From assembly GCA_011109175.1 (NCBI GenBank), contig RDEW01000011.1, forward strand, positions 630,374-694,373: a DNA stretch of 64,000 nt, in the 5' to 3' direction. The position numbers and the translations under genes were made by a program. The notes under the pieces are model-generated. The model saw only the letters and a program-made list of their open reading frames with translations, was not told where the DNA came from and made no database searches. Origin of the DNA: Dicyema japonicum (taxonomy: Eukaryota; Dicyemida; Rhombozoa; Dicyemidae). Of the stretch, positions 20,110-31,189 are shown piece by piece; positions within the stretch are counted from its first letter, which is position 1, and each line of letters begins with the position of its first letter.

Positions 20110-21750
20110 TTTTGAATCAGCACCAGAATTCTTTGCCCAACGGAAGAAGGTCGTTAGTTGCAAACATTTCGTTTAATACTTTGGCCGCGATTTCCACCAT
20201 GGTTTTGGGGTCGTAATTTAGTAACTCAGCACTTATGCCATCCGGTCCTGACGAGTGATTGCACTTCAGTCTCTCTATTGCTTTCATTACTTCTCCCACC
20301 GTGATTTAATTTAAAAAATTTCCTGTATTACCAGTGATTAGGTCCACCTTTTCCCGTGAACGTCAAAGAGTCGTTCAAAATGAGCAGCAATAAGTTCGGC
20401 TTGTTCTGTAGCGTCAAAAATCATATTCACTTTGTTATCCTGAATTTTTAGATTGCCCTTTTGTTCCTCCTCTTAAGCAGGCGCATTGCCAATAACATCT
20501 GCGCACAATCCTTTAGATTCTCCACTTCCTTTAACCTGGCATCCAAAACGTTTGCAATATGTTCAGTTTTAGTTTGATTTTTCTCTGTATCCTGGTACGT
20601 TCCGACTTAAAAAGCATTTCCTGTCTGTGTTCGTCATGCTTTCTAGCGATAGTAGAAGATCCTTCTGCAGCTAGTGCGGGAACATCGGGTGGCCCTGCTC
20701 GCACTCGTGCGTTGTGCGGCCGTCTCCCAATTTTTTCGTCTGCAGCCATGTGAATTCTTTCCATTGTATGCGTCCAAGTGACTCCCGGTGGAAGGCCTGT
20801 CTCTATTGCTTGTAATAATGTTCCATAGATGCTCGATAGAGTGAGTGTGAAAAACATAATCTCTCGACTAGGTATCCTCTCCGTATGACCTGAGATGGCT
20901 TTGTTCCTGAAGTGCGTGTATAGCGACTTGTAATATCAAACAGGGCCACGACGGCCCCGTATGACCTCGTCCAGTAATAGAGTTCTATCTTTCTGTCGGC
21001 AAAGCATGTAATCAATCTGATTGTAAATCATCACATGGCACCCAGATTCATTCTTCTGCAGCTCGTCCAGTAGTCTTATGTCTTGTGGAGCATGCGCAAA
21101 CGCAGTGTTACACAAGAATAGACCAAATGCCCGGCAAAAATTTATCAACACAGCCCCCGGCAGGTTCCTGATCCTTTTCCGTGTTTCCCGATAGTCAACT
21201 CATGTTCCCGACGTACTCCTGCTTTAGAATTCCAGTCTCCGGCAATGAAGACTAGAAAAGATGATTCCAGTTCGGCATATGTCCTCGACAGTTGCACGTA
21301 GAAAGGGTCAAATTCGTCTGAATCTTTGGCGATCCGTCCACTGTGGGTGCATAAACATTTATAATTTAGAAAAGGGCCTCGACGTGCGTTTGACCCCAAC
21401 CCGTATTTGTAGTATGCTGATTCTGTCGTTAACACTCCAACACCGACGTATCCCACGAACAAGTTTCTTGTGCACGGCAAACCCTGTCCATAGTGTCTTG
21501 ATGACGATAGTAGTAAAATGAGTCTATGGTCTCCATGTAGTTCGTCCATTCCAGCCTGTACTTTTGTCTCTTGTAGGCATCCCACGTCTGCACCAATCTC
21601 CCAAAATCTGAACATAACAGGTTTTTTTTCCACTCCTTGCTGATCCCTCTTACATTGAAAGATGTTATTTTAAGCTCCTCCAAGCGCTTTAAGTGCGTTT
21701 CAGGCATTTGTGCAATAGAGGCACGTTACCACCTCAACCAAAAAAAAGGA
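20110..21750 (-). mobile_element. RTE-like retrotransposon, 5' two thirds, decayed
   Basis: The 5' end at about 21750 (TTTTTTGGTTGAGGTGGTAACG on minus) matches the starts of the copies at 46.66 and 26.65 kb. Endonuclease motifs follow in broken frames: ITSFNVRGI, GCLQETKVQAG, FLVFIAGDWNSKAGV, LFLCNTAF, MIYNQIDYMLCR. A linker rich in basic residues leads to the RT start, AIERLKCNHSSGPDGISAEL, then VLNEMF, ending near 20117. RT motifs A-E are missing. Confidence 0.8.
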
Positions 21751-21826
21751 TCATTTCATCTCCCTACAACACTGGTCCATTCAGTGGTTATGAATTCGAT
21801 TATTTTAATAAAAATATTAAACAAAA

Positions 21827-22296
21827 TCAATTTAAAACAAATTTAATAAATAAAATGAATTCTATGAACGCTGGTGGAGCAGAACAGAATCCAAATATTA
21901 CCCAATAGACATAACAAGGGTACGCGTACATGTTAAAAATGCTTACGGATATTGAACTGACCATGTGGCTCATTGTGGCTATAAATTAAATGACTTTCCA
22001 AACAGATCCCAGTAGCTTTTCGATTGAAAGTAGAAACTCCACTAAAGTGCCCCATCATTTCAAATAGATTGAAAAAAACCGCCAATCCCAAGGCCAAGTG
22101 CAATCTAGTGTAACCAAATAGGCACACTTGTTGTAAGTGAGTTTGTGTGCGCAAAAACTGATCTCTGGAAACGTGGTTGAGATGTACGGATTCTGAGCAA
22201 TTACAAGACGCTTACTGGTTTGGTTATGGCGGCAATAAGAATTATTAAATTGATTGAAAGTGAGATGAATCGAACATAAACCAATTCAAAGCCCAT
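21827..22296 (-). CDS. TMEM107: TMEM107, ciliary transition-zone membrane protein
   Basis: TMEM107 is a small four-pass protein of the MKS module at the ciliary transition zone. Exons are 22216-22296, 22128-22192, 22004-22104 and 21827-21978, with introns of 23 nt (22193-22215), 23 nt (22105-22127) and 25 nt (21979-22003), all GT...AG. The product is 132 aa against about 140 in human. Landmarks: RFISLSINLIILIAAITKP (first helix), then TFPE, LALGLAVFFNLFEMMGHFSG (human LGLFAVELAGFLSG), VSTFN, and a last helix YWVIFGFCSAPPAFIEFILF (human YWYIFVFCSALPAVTEMALF). All three splices keep the frame and the family match. Retention fits a ciliated animal. Confidence 0.9.
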
Positions 22297-22710
22297 ATTT
22301 CCATGGAGATTACATTTATTTGTATAATTAATTATAAAATAGGAATATTTTGATAATATTCTAATAAATCATCTATATGCAAGAATGGGAGTCGTCCAAG
22401 AGGGGGGGTCTTCTTCTTCCTACTGCATTTTCCAACATACAGCGGTGCCACCAGAAACGGCGAACCACATACGTATGAGACATGGGAGGAGAACGAGGTT
22501 CGAATGACATCTCCTATGCGTGTTCCTATACGTGCAACATGTTCGTAAAGTAAGTGCTTCGGGTCACTGGAAGAACACCGGGAAAAGACGAGGATACTAC
22601 TTAAGGTAGTCAGGATGGCCGTGTGTCCTTCTTAATTTGTCTTTGTGAAACAATTACCGAACTAAGCAACTAATTAAAGTAGAAGGTACATCGGTCGAGG
22701 AGTCCTCTGC
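22297..22710. other. Intergenic, no gene seen
   Basis: AT-rich spacer upstream of TMEM107, then a G-rich stretch with no recognisable frame. Confidence 0.45.
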
Positions 22711-23960
22711 ACTTCTTTTCTTTAGCTCTTTGCTTTCTGTGGCGGAAAGTGCCTATACCGCGCAATCGATGATGTTGGAGGAGGGGAGAGAGTTAACATA
22801 TGTTGCATCGCATACTAACGGTTTCCTCTCTTCGAACGAAAAGCTTTCCAGGCTTGTGGGTTCCAGTCAGGGAAATTGAGTAGCCAACTTGCGTAGTAAA
22901 CGATATGCAATGCACAAAGCTGGAAAAACATCCCAGCCTAGCTCAACTGATAAAGCAAGAAATTCCTTCGCTGTTTCCACTTCGGAAAAGTTTAAGACAG
23001 TCGACGATTTCTTCGTAGAAAGAAGATGAGTTGCTGTACTATGCACTTGCATCTAAACATTCTTTCATGATGATCAATAGCAGTCTATCTTGTCTATGAT
23101 GAAAAAACAGCGAGAAAAATGTGAGTACAACTTAATAACGTGAGCTCTATGGCTTGGATCTGCTGTCCCCTACAGCGTGCTACCTGGGTGGTTGCCCCTA
23201 TTTCCCTCTATCCACGCCCCTAGTTCCAGTATGGAGAGGTAACCAGCAGACTCTAGGACTCGCTTAACAGTTCAGTTAATCACAATGTTTTGGTAATCGT
23301 CCTGCGCTTCTTCAGCAAAAAAAGGCATGATGACAGTCGACGGACCACCACACCAGTACTTGGGAGTCTGCCAAATCTTCAATCCAAGTCTGATGGAGAT
23401 TCCGATGCGGACAGTATATCATCAAGGTGGGTTTTAACACTTCTGACCGGGAAGCTATTTATCTTCGCAGATGGCCTGTAAATGTCTCTCTGCTCAAGCA
23501 GCTTGACTTTCAGATGCTCCATATCTCTGACGATTCTTTTGGGAGTTAAAGAATCATCTTGATCAACCGCTGACTGGAGTAAGGAGGATAGATATGCAGG
23601 GCATGCTAAATAAATGGGTGAGTGGATTCCCAGTTCTCCAAAGCGAACGGGTAAGGTTACTTGGTCCCATCATTGGTAGTCAAATTTAACGTTCGTAAAA
23701 CATAGGTAGTGGTCCGGAAGAGAGAATCGATCGTTTTGAGCTGTTGCATTTTCAGATAACAGGAGGAAACTGCCATTTCAATAGACTCGTATAGGCAGAT
23801 ACACGGGCAGCTTTAAGAAGCCTTAGCGTAGATGTTAGGTTTGAAATCGATTCAAGTAATTTCTGATGATCCAGTGGCACTTGTTCATAATGAAAGCATG
23901 AACAGAAGATGTCGTAATACCTGGTAGAAGGCATGACTGACACTGGCAATCAGTAAGTAA
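22711..23960 (-). mobile_element. RLE retrotransposon copy, internally deleted and interrupted
   Basis: 22711-22860 matches the nuclease region of the 6.3-kb copy and 23231-23750 the CCHC/linker/thumb region. At about 23755 the homology jumps straight to the PHD-linker region (23760-23960), so most of RT is deleted. The copy is interrupted at 22868-23222 by a hAT element with an 8-bp duplication. It is heavily mutated. Confidence 0.8.
22860..23230 (-). mobile_element. Short non-autonomous hAT nested in RLE element
   Basis: GTTCCAGT is duplicated exactly at 22860-22867 and 23223-23230, and removing one copy plus the 355-bp insert restores RLE homology. The insert starts CAGGGAAATTGAG and ends in CCTCTATCCACGCCCCTA, so the termini are recognisable but mutated hAT-type ends. 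A minus frame (22867-23052) includes AKEFLALSVELGWDVFPALC, then IAYRLLRKLA, resembling the C-terminal part of ZMYM-like hAT transposases. Confidence 0.75.
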
Positions 23961-24199
23961 TTCATTTGTCTGTTTTGTTTGGTTTTTAGTTATAACACCC
24001 CTCGGATCTTTGCAAGCGTTTGCTTAGCCTGTTAACCACCCGTTTCCTTAACTTTAAGGCAATGGTGGGAAAAACAAAAAACATCCTTCAGCTAACAAAA
24101 AATTGATGCTCGTTCCAAGTAAACCATTTGCCTTTTAGGAGAAAAAAATGAGTTTGTTGGCTACAAATACAGACTTTTATCCACGAACAGGCGACTAAA

Positions 24200-24440
24200 G
24201 TGAGAACCACATCTGACAGATCTCTAAGACCGTTAGTTTTTGGATGTTATTTTTTGTCCGATTTCTCTCACTTGGAAGAACTGGGGGTTAATAAATCTCT
24301 GCTATCTCACTTGTTCAACTTATTCCTGATTGACCCAATTAACCACACCATACAAACAGTACACCTAGTAAGGTCTGGTCTATCCAGAAGATGGGGTTCA
24401 GAGAAGGGTACCACCAATTAATACTCAGAGTGACAAGAAA
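24200..24440 (+). mobile_element. APE-type retrotransposon RT fragment
   Basis: A short frame contains EELGVNKSLLSHLFNLFLID, a worn version of motif B (NGVPQGSPLSPHLFNLFLND in the 9.3-kb copy). Flanks are unrecognisable. It is immediately downstream of the SNRPB stop. Confidence 0.55.
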
Positions 24441-24475
24441 TACAAAAACCTCAAACAAAACAAATAATAGACTAG

Positions 24476-25024
24476 TTACATTCTAGGGGGCATATAGCCT
24501 GGAGGAGGAACTTGTCCCTGTCCGGTCATTGGAGGTCGAGTGGCTGAAGGAAAAGAAGGAGGCATCATTGGGGGCGCCATTCCTGGATGCATCATTCCAG
24601 GAGCAGGAAAACCAACTCCACGTGGAGGAGCCTGTAGTCCAGGGTTCATGGCTGGCATGGATGGGATTCCTCTCCCCGCCATTTTGGCAATACCAGGGTT
24701 AACGGGGACTGCCTGAGGGAGTCTAATTGAAGTCTCTTCTGGTGGAGGTCTACCTTCCACCGTCATGAGGAAGAGATGTTCCCCTCTGAGCAGAACAAAT
24801 CCAAGAGAACGCTTTTCTTCTCTTTCCTCCTTGGTTTCCCGGTTCTTTACTATTCTGAATTCGTCACAGTCCCCGAGAACAATGTTCATATGGCGATCAA
24901 AGCCTTTCAATGTCCCCACTAGTTGACGCCCGTCAGTTAATGTCAATCTCATCCGAAAGTTCAAGAATTGTATGACTTTTCCACTTCTTGGAGCCTATTA
25001 GTTTACACATTAAATAGCCACCAT
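24476..25024 (-). CDS. SNRPB: SmB/B', spliceosomal Sm core protein
   Basis: SmB is one of the seven Sm proteins forming the ring on U1, U2, U4 and U5 snRNAs. Exon 2 (24476-24994) encodes 172 residues: the Sm1 motif with GRQLVGTLKGFDRHMNIVL, the acidic DCDEFR, Sm2 with GFVLLRGEHLFLMTVEG, then a PPE-to-end tail rich in P, G and M (PPPGYMPPRM terminus) as in animal SmB. Coding similarity extends upstream of any in-frame ATG to a 3' splice site. A 27-nt GT...AG intron (24995-25021) then leaves a first coding exon consisting only of the ATG at 25024-25022. The protein would be 173 aa, against 231-240 in human. The one-codon exon is inferred. Confidence 0.92.
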
Positions 25025-25169
25025 GCGGTAGAGAACTATACGATTTTAATTTTAAATTAATTATTTTATTTATTTATTAATTTAAAAAATATTTATTCTT
25101 CATATTACCTCCACACCTACATTTTTCATTATTTTTATTTTCAGTAATTTTTTGGGCAGCAGAAGGAAA

Positions 25170-25965
25170 TACGTTCGAATCTGGGAAGTTCAAATTCGAA
25201 TAAAACTGTATTAAAGAGAAAAACACAAACCTTGGAAAAGAGAGGGGTCACTGGATGGATTAAGGCCTATTATTCTACTGTCAACTATCAGGGTACATTA
25301 TCGATCATAGTGCTTAACCGTATACAAGAGCCAAGGGGAAAATACTTTTCCCAAAGTCAAAGTGGGTTTAGAGGTGGGTGATCTACCTCAGATATCATGT
25401 GGAGTCATCGGCTTACATCAATATGTCAGAAATATACGAAAGTCATCTACATCCTAGGAATTGATCTAACTAAGGCTTTTCACAGCATCAACAGAGAAAA
25501 ACTCATGAGTATCCTGAAGGAACTGCTTTACTCCAAGCCAAATTTATTTTGAATAAACGGGATCTGCGCATAAACATTGAAAAAACTAATTATACACGAA
25601 TCGAACGAGAAAAATCAAAAAAAGTGATGAATGCTATCTACATACAAAAAACTCGGCTCACTACTAGGTGAAGCCGAGGACATTTGTCGCTCTGTGAATC
25701 TAGATCAATTAAAATGGACGTTATTTTATCGAGATGGCAACTATTTAGACATTTTCTCAGACTGGACCTGACTACGTCTTGTAACAGAATAATGGAAGAT
25801 TTCGAGGCAGACTAAGAAATACACTTCCAATTTGCTTAAAAGATAATTACGAAACAACAGGTCGGAAATTGGTGACAGCAGACGGTTGCCCAGAAACAAG
25901 ATGGCGAGGAGGATGTCTGCAAAGCATGGTTCAAGGAAACCCTTTTAAGGCTACGCGAAAGAGCT
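25170..25965 (+). mobile_element. RTE-like retrotransposon RT fragment
   Basis: The frame over 25290-25540 reads KYFSQSQSGFRGG, then SDIMWSHRLTSICQKYTKV, then ILGIDLTKAFHSINREKLMS, equivalent to the fingers and motif A of the 46.7-kb copy. After a deletion of motifs B-D it resumes with KLGSLLGEAEDI and the 3' region up to about 25965. It lies tail-to-tail with the next, oppositely oriented fragment. Confidence 0.75.
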
Positions 25966-25966
25966 C

Positions 25967-26650
25967 TTAACTAACTAACTTCAGATTCTTTCTTCCAACG
26001 TAGTATTTTTTCAGACAGAACTTGCCAATAACCATTTTATGGTTACTATTTATCATCGATTCTCCGTAAGAACGGGAATCATGCAGTAGGGGTTTGTCCT
26101 TAGTCAGACAAATGATGTAGTCAATTTGATTGTATTGACACTCGTTTTCAAAGTTCTGCCCAGTCCAAGTGTTCTTGTGGCGAGCTGGATGCACAAAGGC
26201 AGTGCTTCCGACGAAAAGATCATTCACTTGACAGATGCTGGCCAATGGTGTTCCCGGCGTGTTTCTCCACCCCGTTCATGTCTGCCGATGAGTGATTCTC
26301 TCCATCTTATCCCAACTTTTGCGTTAAAGTCTCCGGCAATAAATATCAGCAATGAAGTTTCATATTCTGAGTAAGTCCTTAATAATTGACAGTAAAAGTC
26401 ATCCAGTTCACCAGGGTTTTTCAAAAATCTATTACTATGTGGAGCATACACGTTAATGGTTGTCATGTAGCTTTTGGAAGAGCACATGCCATTTATTCTA
26501 ATTTGCAGGGCACTGATCCTGTCATTGAGTTCCAAAAGTGATGTATTCGAGAAACATGGTGGTCATGGACTGCGAAACCTTGTCCATAATGTTTCTATTC
26601 ACTGCATTTTTTAGAGCCACGTCACCAGCCTGCTCAACCAAAAATAGTGT
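25967..26650 (-). mobile_element. RTE-like retrotransposon endonuclease fragment
   Basis: It starts on the minus strand near 26650 with the family 5' sequence TTTTTGGTTGAGCAGGCTGG. Endonuclease motifs follow: DRISALQIRINGM, TTINVYAPHSN, LLIFIAGDFNAKVGI, AFVHPARHKNTWTGQ, YNQIDYIICL and INSNHKMVIG. The element stops at 25967, just after the endonuclease, so RT is absent. Confidence 0.78.
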
Positions 26651-27598
26651 TAATTGTTCTGAAGGCTGGAATGGTGACGTACCTCTTCGATGTATGACGG
26701 ACAACTGTCTTCTTTCTTCTCATGAGCTTGGAAATGATCGGAACCCTACGTTTCAACCAAGAAAATCCTGAATACTTGAAATATTCGGATTCATGTCCCA
26801 TCTGAGCCAAAAGGATAGAATCTGGAGTATCATCTGTCCGAAGTTGCACGTGTTTACCTAGTTGATAGCTAAAAATAATTTGTGAGAACCATCTCCGTTC
26901 GCGAGGGTCTTCGAGTTTTGCAGGAATAATTTTCCGATATCGTTTACTAATTTTTTCCGAACGTTTCAGTCGTTTAGAAGAGCATTAGCTTATTAAGCCA
27001 AATGCTATATTCCTCTACAGAATTGATGGTCTCTCGCATTCTCTTCATGGATCTCTTCAAGGTCAATCTGAGGCCAAATCTCCATAATCTTTTCATTTAG
27101 TTTATTTTATCCTCAAAAAGGAAGCAAGTACTTCCTCTCCAGTTCTCGACTAGAAGCTTTAAAAATAATGTCCCCACGATTGGGACCATGCCTGAGTAGA
27201 TGAAAGTCCTTACCTTCCTTTACATAGACGTTGACGAGGAGACAGGCTCAGGAAATCACGGAAATTCTTCTTTGTGAACAACGGAAGTTCGATTCACGTA
27301 GGAGCAGAGGTCGAATCTCGTCCACCAAATATTGGAAGGACCGGGAGAAATGCGTCCTATATAATTAAGAATATTCTGGAATTAATGACTACTTATTCCC
27401 TTGTTCCTTCTCAAAACAGGCAAATCCAAAATTGTACAATTCGAACCGAGACATCCCCGCTTCCTTGTATTCGAAAGTTTACATATCCGATGTCTATTGA
27501 GTTCACGAAGAACGTGAGGTCACATCCATATTGTGGAGATAAAGGGAGATGTTAATAACTTTATTTCCTACGTTAAGGTAGTAAGGAAGTAAACAAAA
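26651..27598. other. Unassigned; SINE-like block and ORFs without features
   Basis: A SINE-like block (GAGAACCATCTCCGTTCGCG) near 26883 recurs near 38.43, 39.83 and 62.7 kb. A plus frame at 27274-27555 is open, but I recognise no domain in it. No host gene is called here. Confidence 0.3.
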
Positions 27599-28187
27599 TT
27601 AAAATTCAACTAAAGAATCAAAATCCCTGATGACACAATCATAGTCCTCACCATATAAGGAATCACCATTCATCGCCAGCTCCACGTTGGCACCAAGTAT
27701 TCCTTCCCTCAGATCATTGGCCGCCTTCGAATTGAGAGGGTTATTTGGGGATATCTCCTGCACATTACTAATCAAATACCTCAAATAGGAGACAGAGAGC
27801 ATATATTACTGAATTCAGTTCTAATGTGGGCAACCAATTCTCCCTCAGTATGTCAAGACAGACAGCACCACTTCTATCAACGTTGGGATGGTAGATTACG
27901 TCCAGACATCTCACTTGAGGGGGAGAAAATGGGTAGTCGTCGGGCATTCGGAATTTAAAGAAAAACACGCCTTTCTTATAGAATCCCTTAAATCAGATGA
28001 TTTGTTACTTTTTCGGGGGAAATAGCCAGCTTGAAGAAGTTATTTTTGTGTGAGGAGGGAAAATAGTACTTACAGTTGTGAGGAAGTACAATATCTTGGA
28101 CGTCTGAGTATTACACATCAGCTAACCTTTGTCAATTCTGCTTTTACATGTTGGGGATATTTTATCAGATTTCAACTTCTCGTCCAT
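27599..28187 (-). CDS. UBE2M: UBE2M/Ubc12, NEDD8-conjugating enzyme
   Basis: Ubc12 accepts NEDD8 from the NAE1-UBA3 E1 and transfers it to cullins. There are four exons: 28127-28187, 28009-28103, 27780-27986 and 27599-27757. Their GT...AG introns are 23 nt (28104-28126), 22 nt (27987-28008) and 22 nt (27758-27779). The product is 173 aa against 183 in human. Key features: DIVLPHNC, FFKLAISPEKGFYKKGVF, the HPN triad at 85-87, the catalytic Cys95 in GAVCLDILRENW, and ISPNNPLNSKAANDLR. HPN-to-Cys spacing equals human UBE2M, and the LRE(D/N)W context separates it from UBE2F. The long Lys-rich docking peptide of the human N-terminus is mostly missing. Confidence 0.93.
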
Positions 28188-28293
28188 CAATAAGCTAAAC
28201 ATTTAATAATTTTATATAATTTATTTACATTTTAAATAATTTTATTTAAATAATTAATTTATTTTTTACTTATGTAATTTACTTTTCAAGTTC

Positions 28294-28544
28294 CTATGGG
28301 CTTTCATTCTACAACAGCCCTTTCCATTCTTACATATAGTTTTTCTAAACAATCCACCATCATCGTACACTCCTTGGGTAACTTCAAATCAGACCGGGAG
28401 TAAATTAATTCCATCGATGTATTGTCCAACCTTCCCCCTACATGTGAAAATAAGCATGTTCAATGTATACCGAGGATTTAACGTATTCTTGTATAGCAGT
28501 AACCCATCGTATTCCACGAGACCATCCCAGGCAAACACAATTTT
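28294..28544 (-). CDS. Unidentified host gene, last three exons
   Basis: Exons 28395-28544 (or longer), 28334-28372 and 28294-28308 are joined by GT...AG introns of 22 nt (28373-28394) and 25 nt (28309-28333). Translation includes FAWDGLVEYDGLLLYKNTLN, then RYTLNMLIFTCRGKVGQYID, then ECTMMVDCLEKLY, ending NESP and stop. The joined sequence looks like a folded domain, but I do not recognise the family. Upstream exons probably lie within 28.55-28.75 kb, where a minus frame reads LEGITSEFYHKAWTPHLDLN. The gene lies between UBE2M and RTF1 on the same strand. Confidence 0.5.
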
Positions 28545-29257
28545 GACTTATTCATGACTTTAGCTTTGATTCTTTACAAAGGAAGTCACATCTCCTTATA
28601 GAGGTATAAAGAACCTCTGCCTGAGAATTGGACCACATAAAACTGGAAGTAACGTTCTGAAAAAATTTAAAAAAAATGAGTTAAGGTCCAGGTGTGGAGT
28701 CCAAGCCTTATGGTAGAACTCAGATGTAATACCCTCCAGAACATTCCTCAACTCTTGTTAATAAATTGTTGTTTATAAAAAAAGAAAGGGCCACGTCTAA
28801 GTATAACTTTATTGCTTAAACAAACCTCACGTAGGTCAACCATAACTCGTCTATATTAAGTTGATTTGCTATTTAATTATAGGACAGTGCATAGATTCAA
28901 TTAGCTTTAGCTATTAACTTCTTTCAGGCGTATCCGTGGTTAAATTAAGTAATTAATAAATATGCAATCTAGCACTCCACTCGTATTTTTATAACTTCTT
29001 CATAGTCCGAGGAGTGAATATCCATAATCCTTCCATTAATTTGATTATAACGTACATCCCATTTTCCTTGAACTTCGACATCTGTCACATCCGATCCTTG
29101 AGAACTGTATCATTGAAGCATCCAAGCTAAACCAACTGGACAGGCGTTCAATATCTATTATTTCTGCACTACAGACATCCACAGAGAGAAACAATCAACA
29201 GCACGCTTTATTCCCTAATACTCAAACAAATACAAGAAAATGAACAATTAAAGTAAG
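28545..29257. other. Possible upstream exons, then spacer
   Basis: About 28.55-28.75 kb has an open minus-strand frame that may belong to the gene ending at 28294. From there to the RTF1 stop I see only AT-rich spacer. Confidence 0.35.
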
Positions 29258-30540
29258 TTAATCCTCCAAATCAATTCCCTTGTCCCCAACACATCCAATA
29301 CAACTCAAATCAACATCAATTTCAAAATTATGGGCCTCAAACAGATTAACAACCCTCTCCTTCTTATCCTCAAATTCAACCTCATCATGTTTATCATCCC
29401 CCTCTGTTATACTAGTTTTACCAGACTATAATAACATTACAATAGTAACCATAGTAACAATTGACGGCCTACACTGTCTTCTAGTGAACGGATCCAATAA
29501 AATCGACTCTCTAGTCTCAGTAGTCGCCTCTGAACGGTCGAGAGCACGGTTCCTCTCATTTATCAACAGAATGGGATCATCCATCGACACCCGACTGTGG
29601 TCAATCTCCCTCAGCTCCTCACTGAGGTCAGTCGCCTTTCTCTGATCCCCCTCATCCCTAGCTTCTTCCTACAAGATTATTATTACTTCTACTAGTTTCT
29701 TTAACAACATGCACTTTCTCTTAGCAGGGCACGTGTTAGATTCCATAAACTGATCCCTCTCACATATCATCATCTGACGATCCTTCTCGGTCAATTTGTA
29801 AGTCTCCAGAGATTTAATATCACGTGCCTTCCTCTCCAGTTCAATTTGGGAAGGAAGTGACCGCCCACCCATTAACATTGCCTGTCTCCACTCAAGGTAC
29901 TCTTCCTCAGAACACTTCCCATTACTAACAAAGTCCAGTCTGATAGTCCGATTCTTCCCACCAATTCTAAGGTGACGACTCTAATACAAACATTGCATTC
30001 AAAGCCTTGTTGGTCCTCGTCCTTCCAAGTTTATAGGGATCTGGCATATCTATAAACTCATAGATCTCTGCAATCTACTGATTAATGAGTTTTAATAACC
30101 TTATAATGAGCATTTCCGTCATCAGAAAAACCCGCGTTAATTCGAATTAAAGCACGCAAAACTGTTCGTCTGAAGTGGCTGTAGTAAATATTCTGCTCAA
30201 ACAATGTTCTGGAACATAAAACAGAGTTTATTAGGCTCAAATTGGGATAATTTTCTTCACTATCCACACTGTCGGGGGAGAATACTTCTTCCACTCTCAA
30301 TGCTGGGGGATTTACAGAAGTGGGGATAGGATTAAACTGTTTGAGGCTGGTCTGTAGCTCATGTCTCATAGCAGTCATTGCTCGTTGTTCTGCGCGTACA
30401 AATAGTTCCTGTTCTCTATCTTTTTCTGAAAGTGTAGCCATCCATGCTCGATCTTCCTCATCCCCCAAAAGATCTCGATCCAATCCATCAACAAATACTT
30501 CCGTAGGTTCCTCCTGCTTTCTTCTGTGATATCCTTTCAT
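29258..30540 (-). CDS. RTF1: RTF1, Paf1-complex subunit with Plus3 domain
   Basis: Rtf1 links the Paf1 elongation complex to Spt5 and stimulates H2B ubiquitylation. Five exons: 30100-30540, 29992-30074, 29693-29966, 29450-29668 and 29258-29425. Introns are 25, 25, 24 and 24 nt (30075-30099, 29967-29991, 29669-29692, 29426-29449), all GT...AG. The ORF is 394 aa from the ATG at 30540. Landmarks: LLGDEEDRAWMATLSEKDRE, the Plus3 domain (SLINSVLCSRTLFEQN ... HYKIAEIYEF ... KLGRTRTNKAL ... KNRTIRLDFVSN), EEEYLEWRQAM, and the family-specific LLDPFTRRQC near the end. It is shorter than human (about 670-710 aa), mainly at the N-terminus, where more exons could exist. Confidence 0.92.
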
Positions 30541-31189
30541 TGTACAACACGATGGATTATTGATAAATAAAATAAATTAATTTTTAAAACTTTTTATTAT
30601 AAATAAAAAAAACTAACATTAAATTAAATAGTTGTTTATTTTTTAGTGTGCAAGTTTGATTTAAATATATTTTCGAAGTACAGCCCGGACTAATGAATCA
30701 AAATAATCAATCAAATAAGAAAGATGATCTCTCAAGGACAACGGAAAATACTATTAGGCCTTTCGAAAAATCAGAGAAAAACTTCTAAACAACCTATAAC
30801 TTTAGGAGATGGCCAAAGTAAACAGATCGCGCTCTAGCTAGAGGTGCCCGAATTGGTGCTGACCACTTCGAAAGGATTTTCAAATCAAACGACCATGGAA
30901 ATATGGGGACACTCTCCACTAAACTGAATATAGCAAACTCCAAACTAAAAATAACAAAGTCCAGGACCAGACGGTCTTATGGTGAATTCATATACCACGG
31001 TATAAATTTATTGATTTTTAATTTGTCTTCTAAAATTTAATTATTTTACATTCTCGAGGATCAAGTTTGACGAAATTACTTACATTATATTTAACTCCCA
31101 AATAACGGTATCCATCAAAAACTAATTTGGTCCCAGATCGCTTGATGTTCAATTTTCAGACATGCACATAGCAATGGAGATAAACTAGA
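30541..31189. other. Intergenic, no gene seen
   Basis: AT-rich spacer upstream of RTF1. No recognisable exon or terminal repeat. Confidence 0.45.

Noticed and set aside
25170-26650. Twin-priming 5' inversion of one RTE-like insertion
   Set aside because: Twin priming would put the inverted 5' part upstream of the 3' part. Here the endonuclease piece is downstream of the RT/3' piece.
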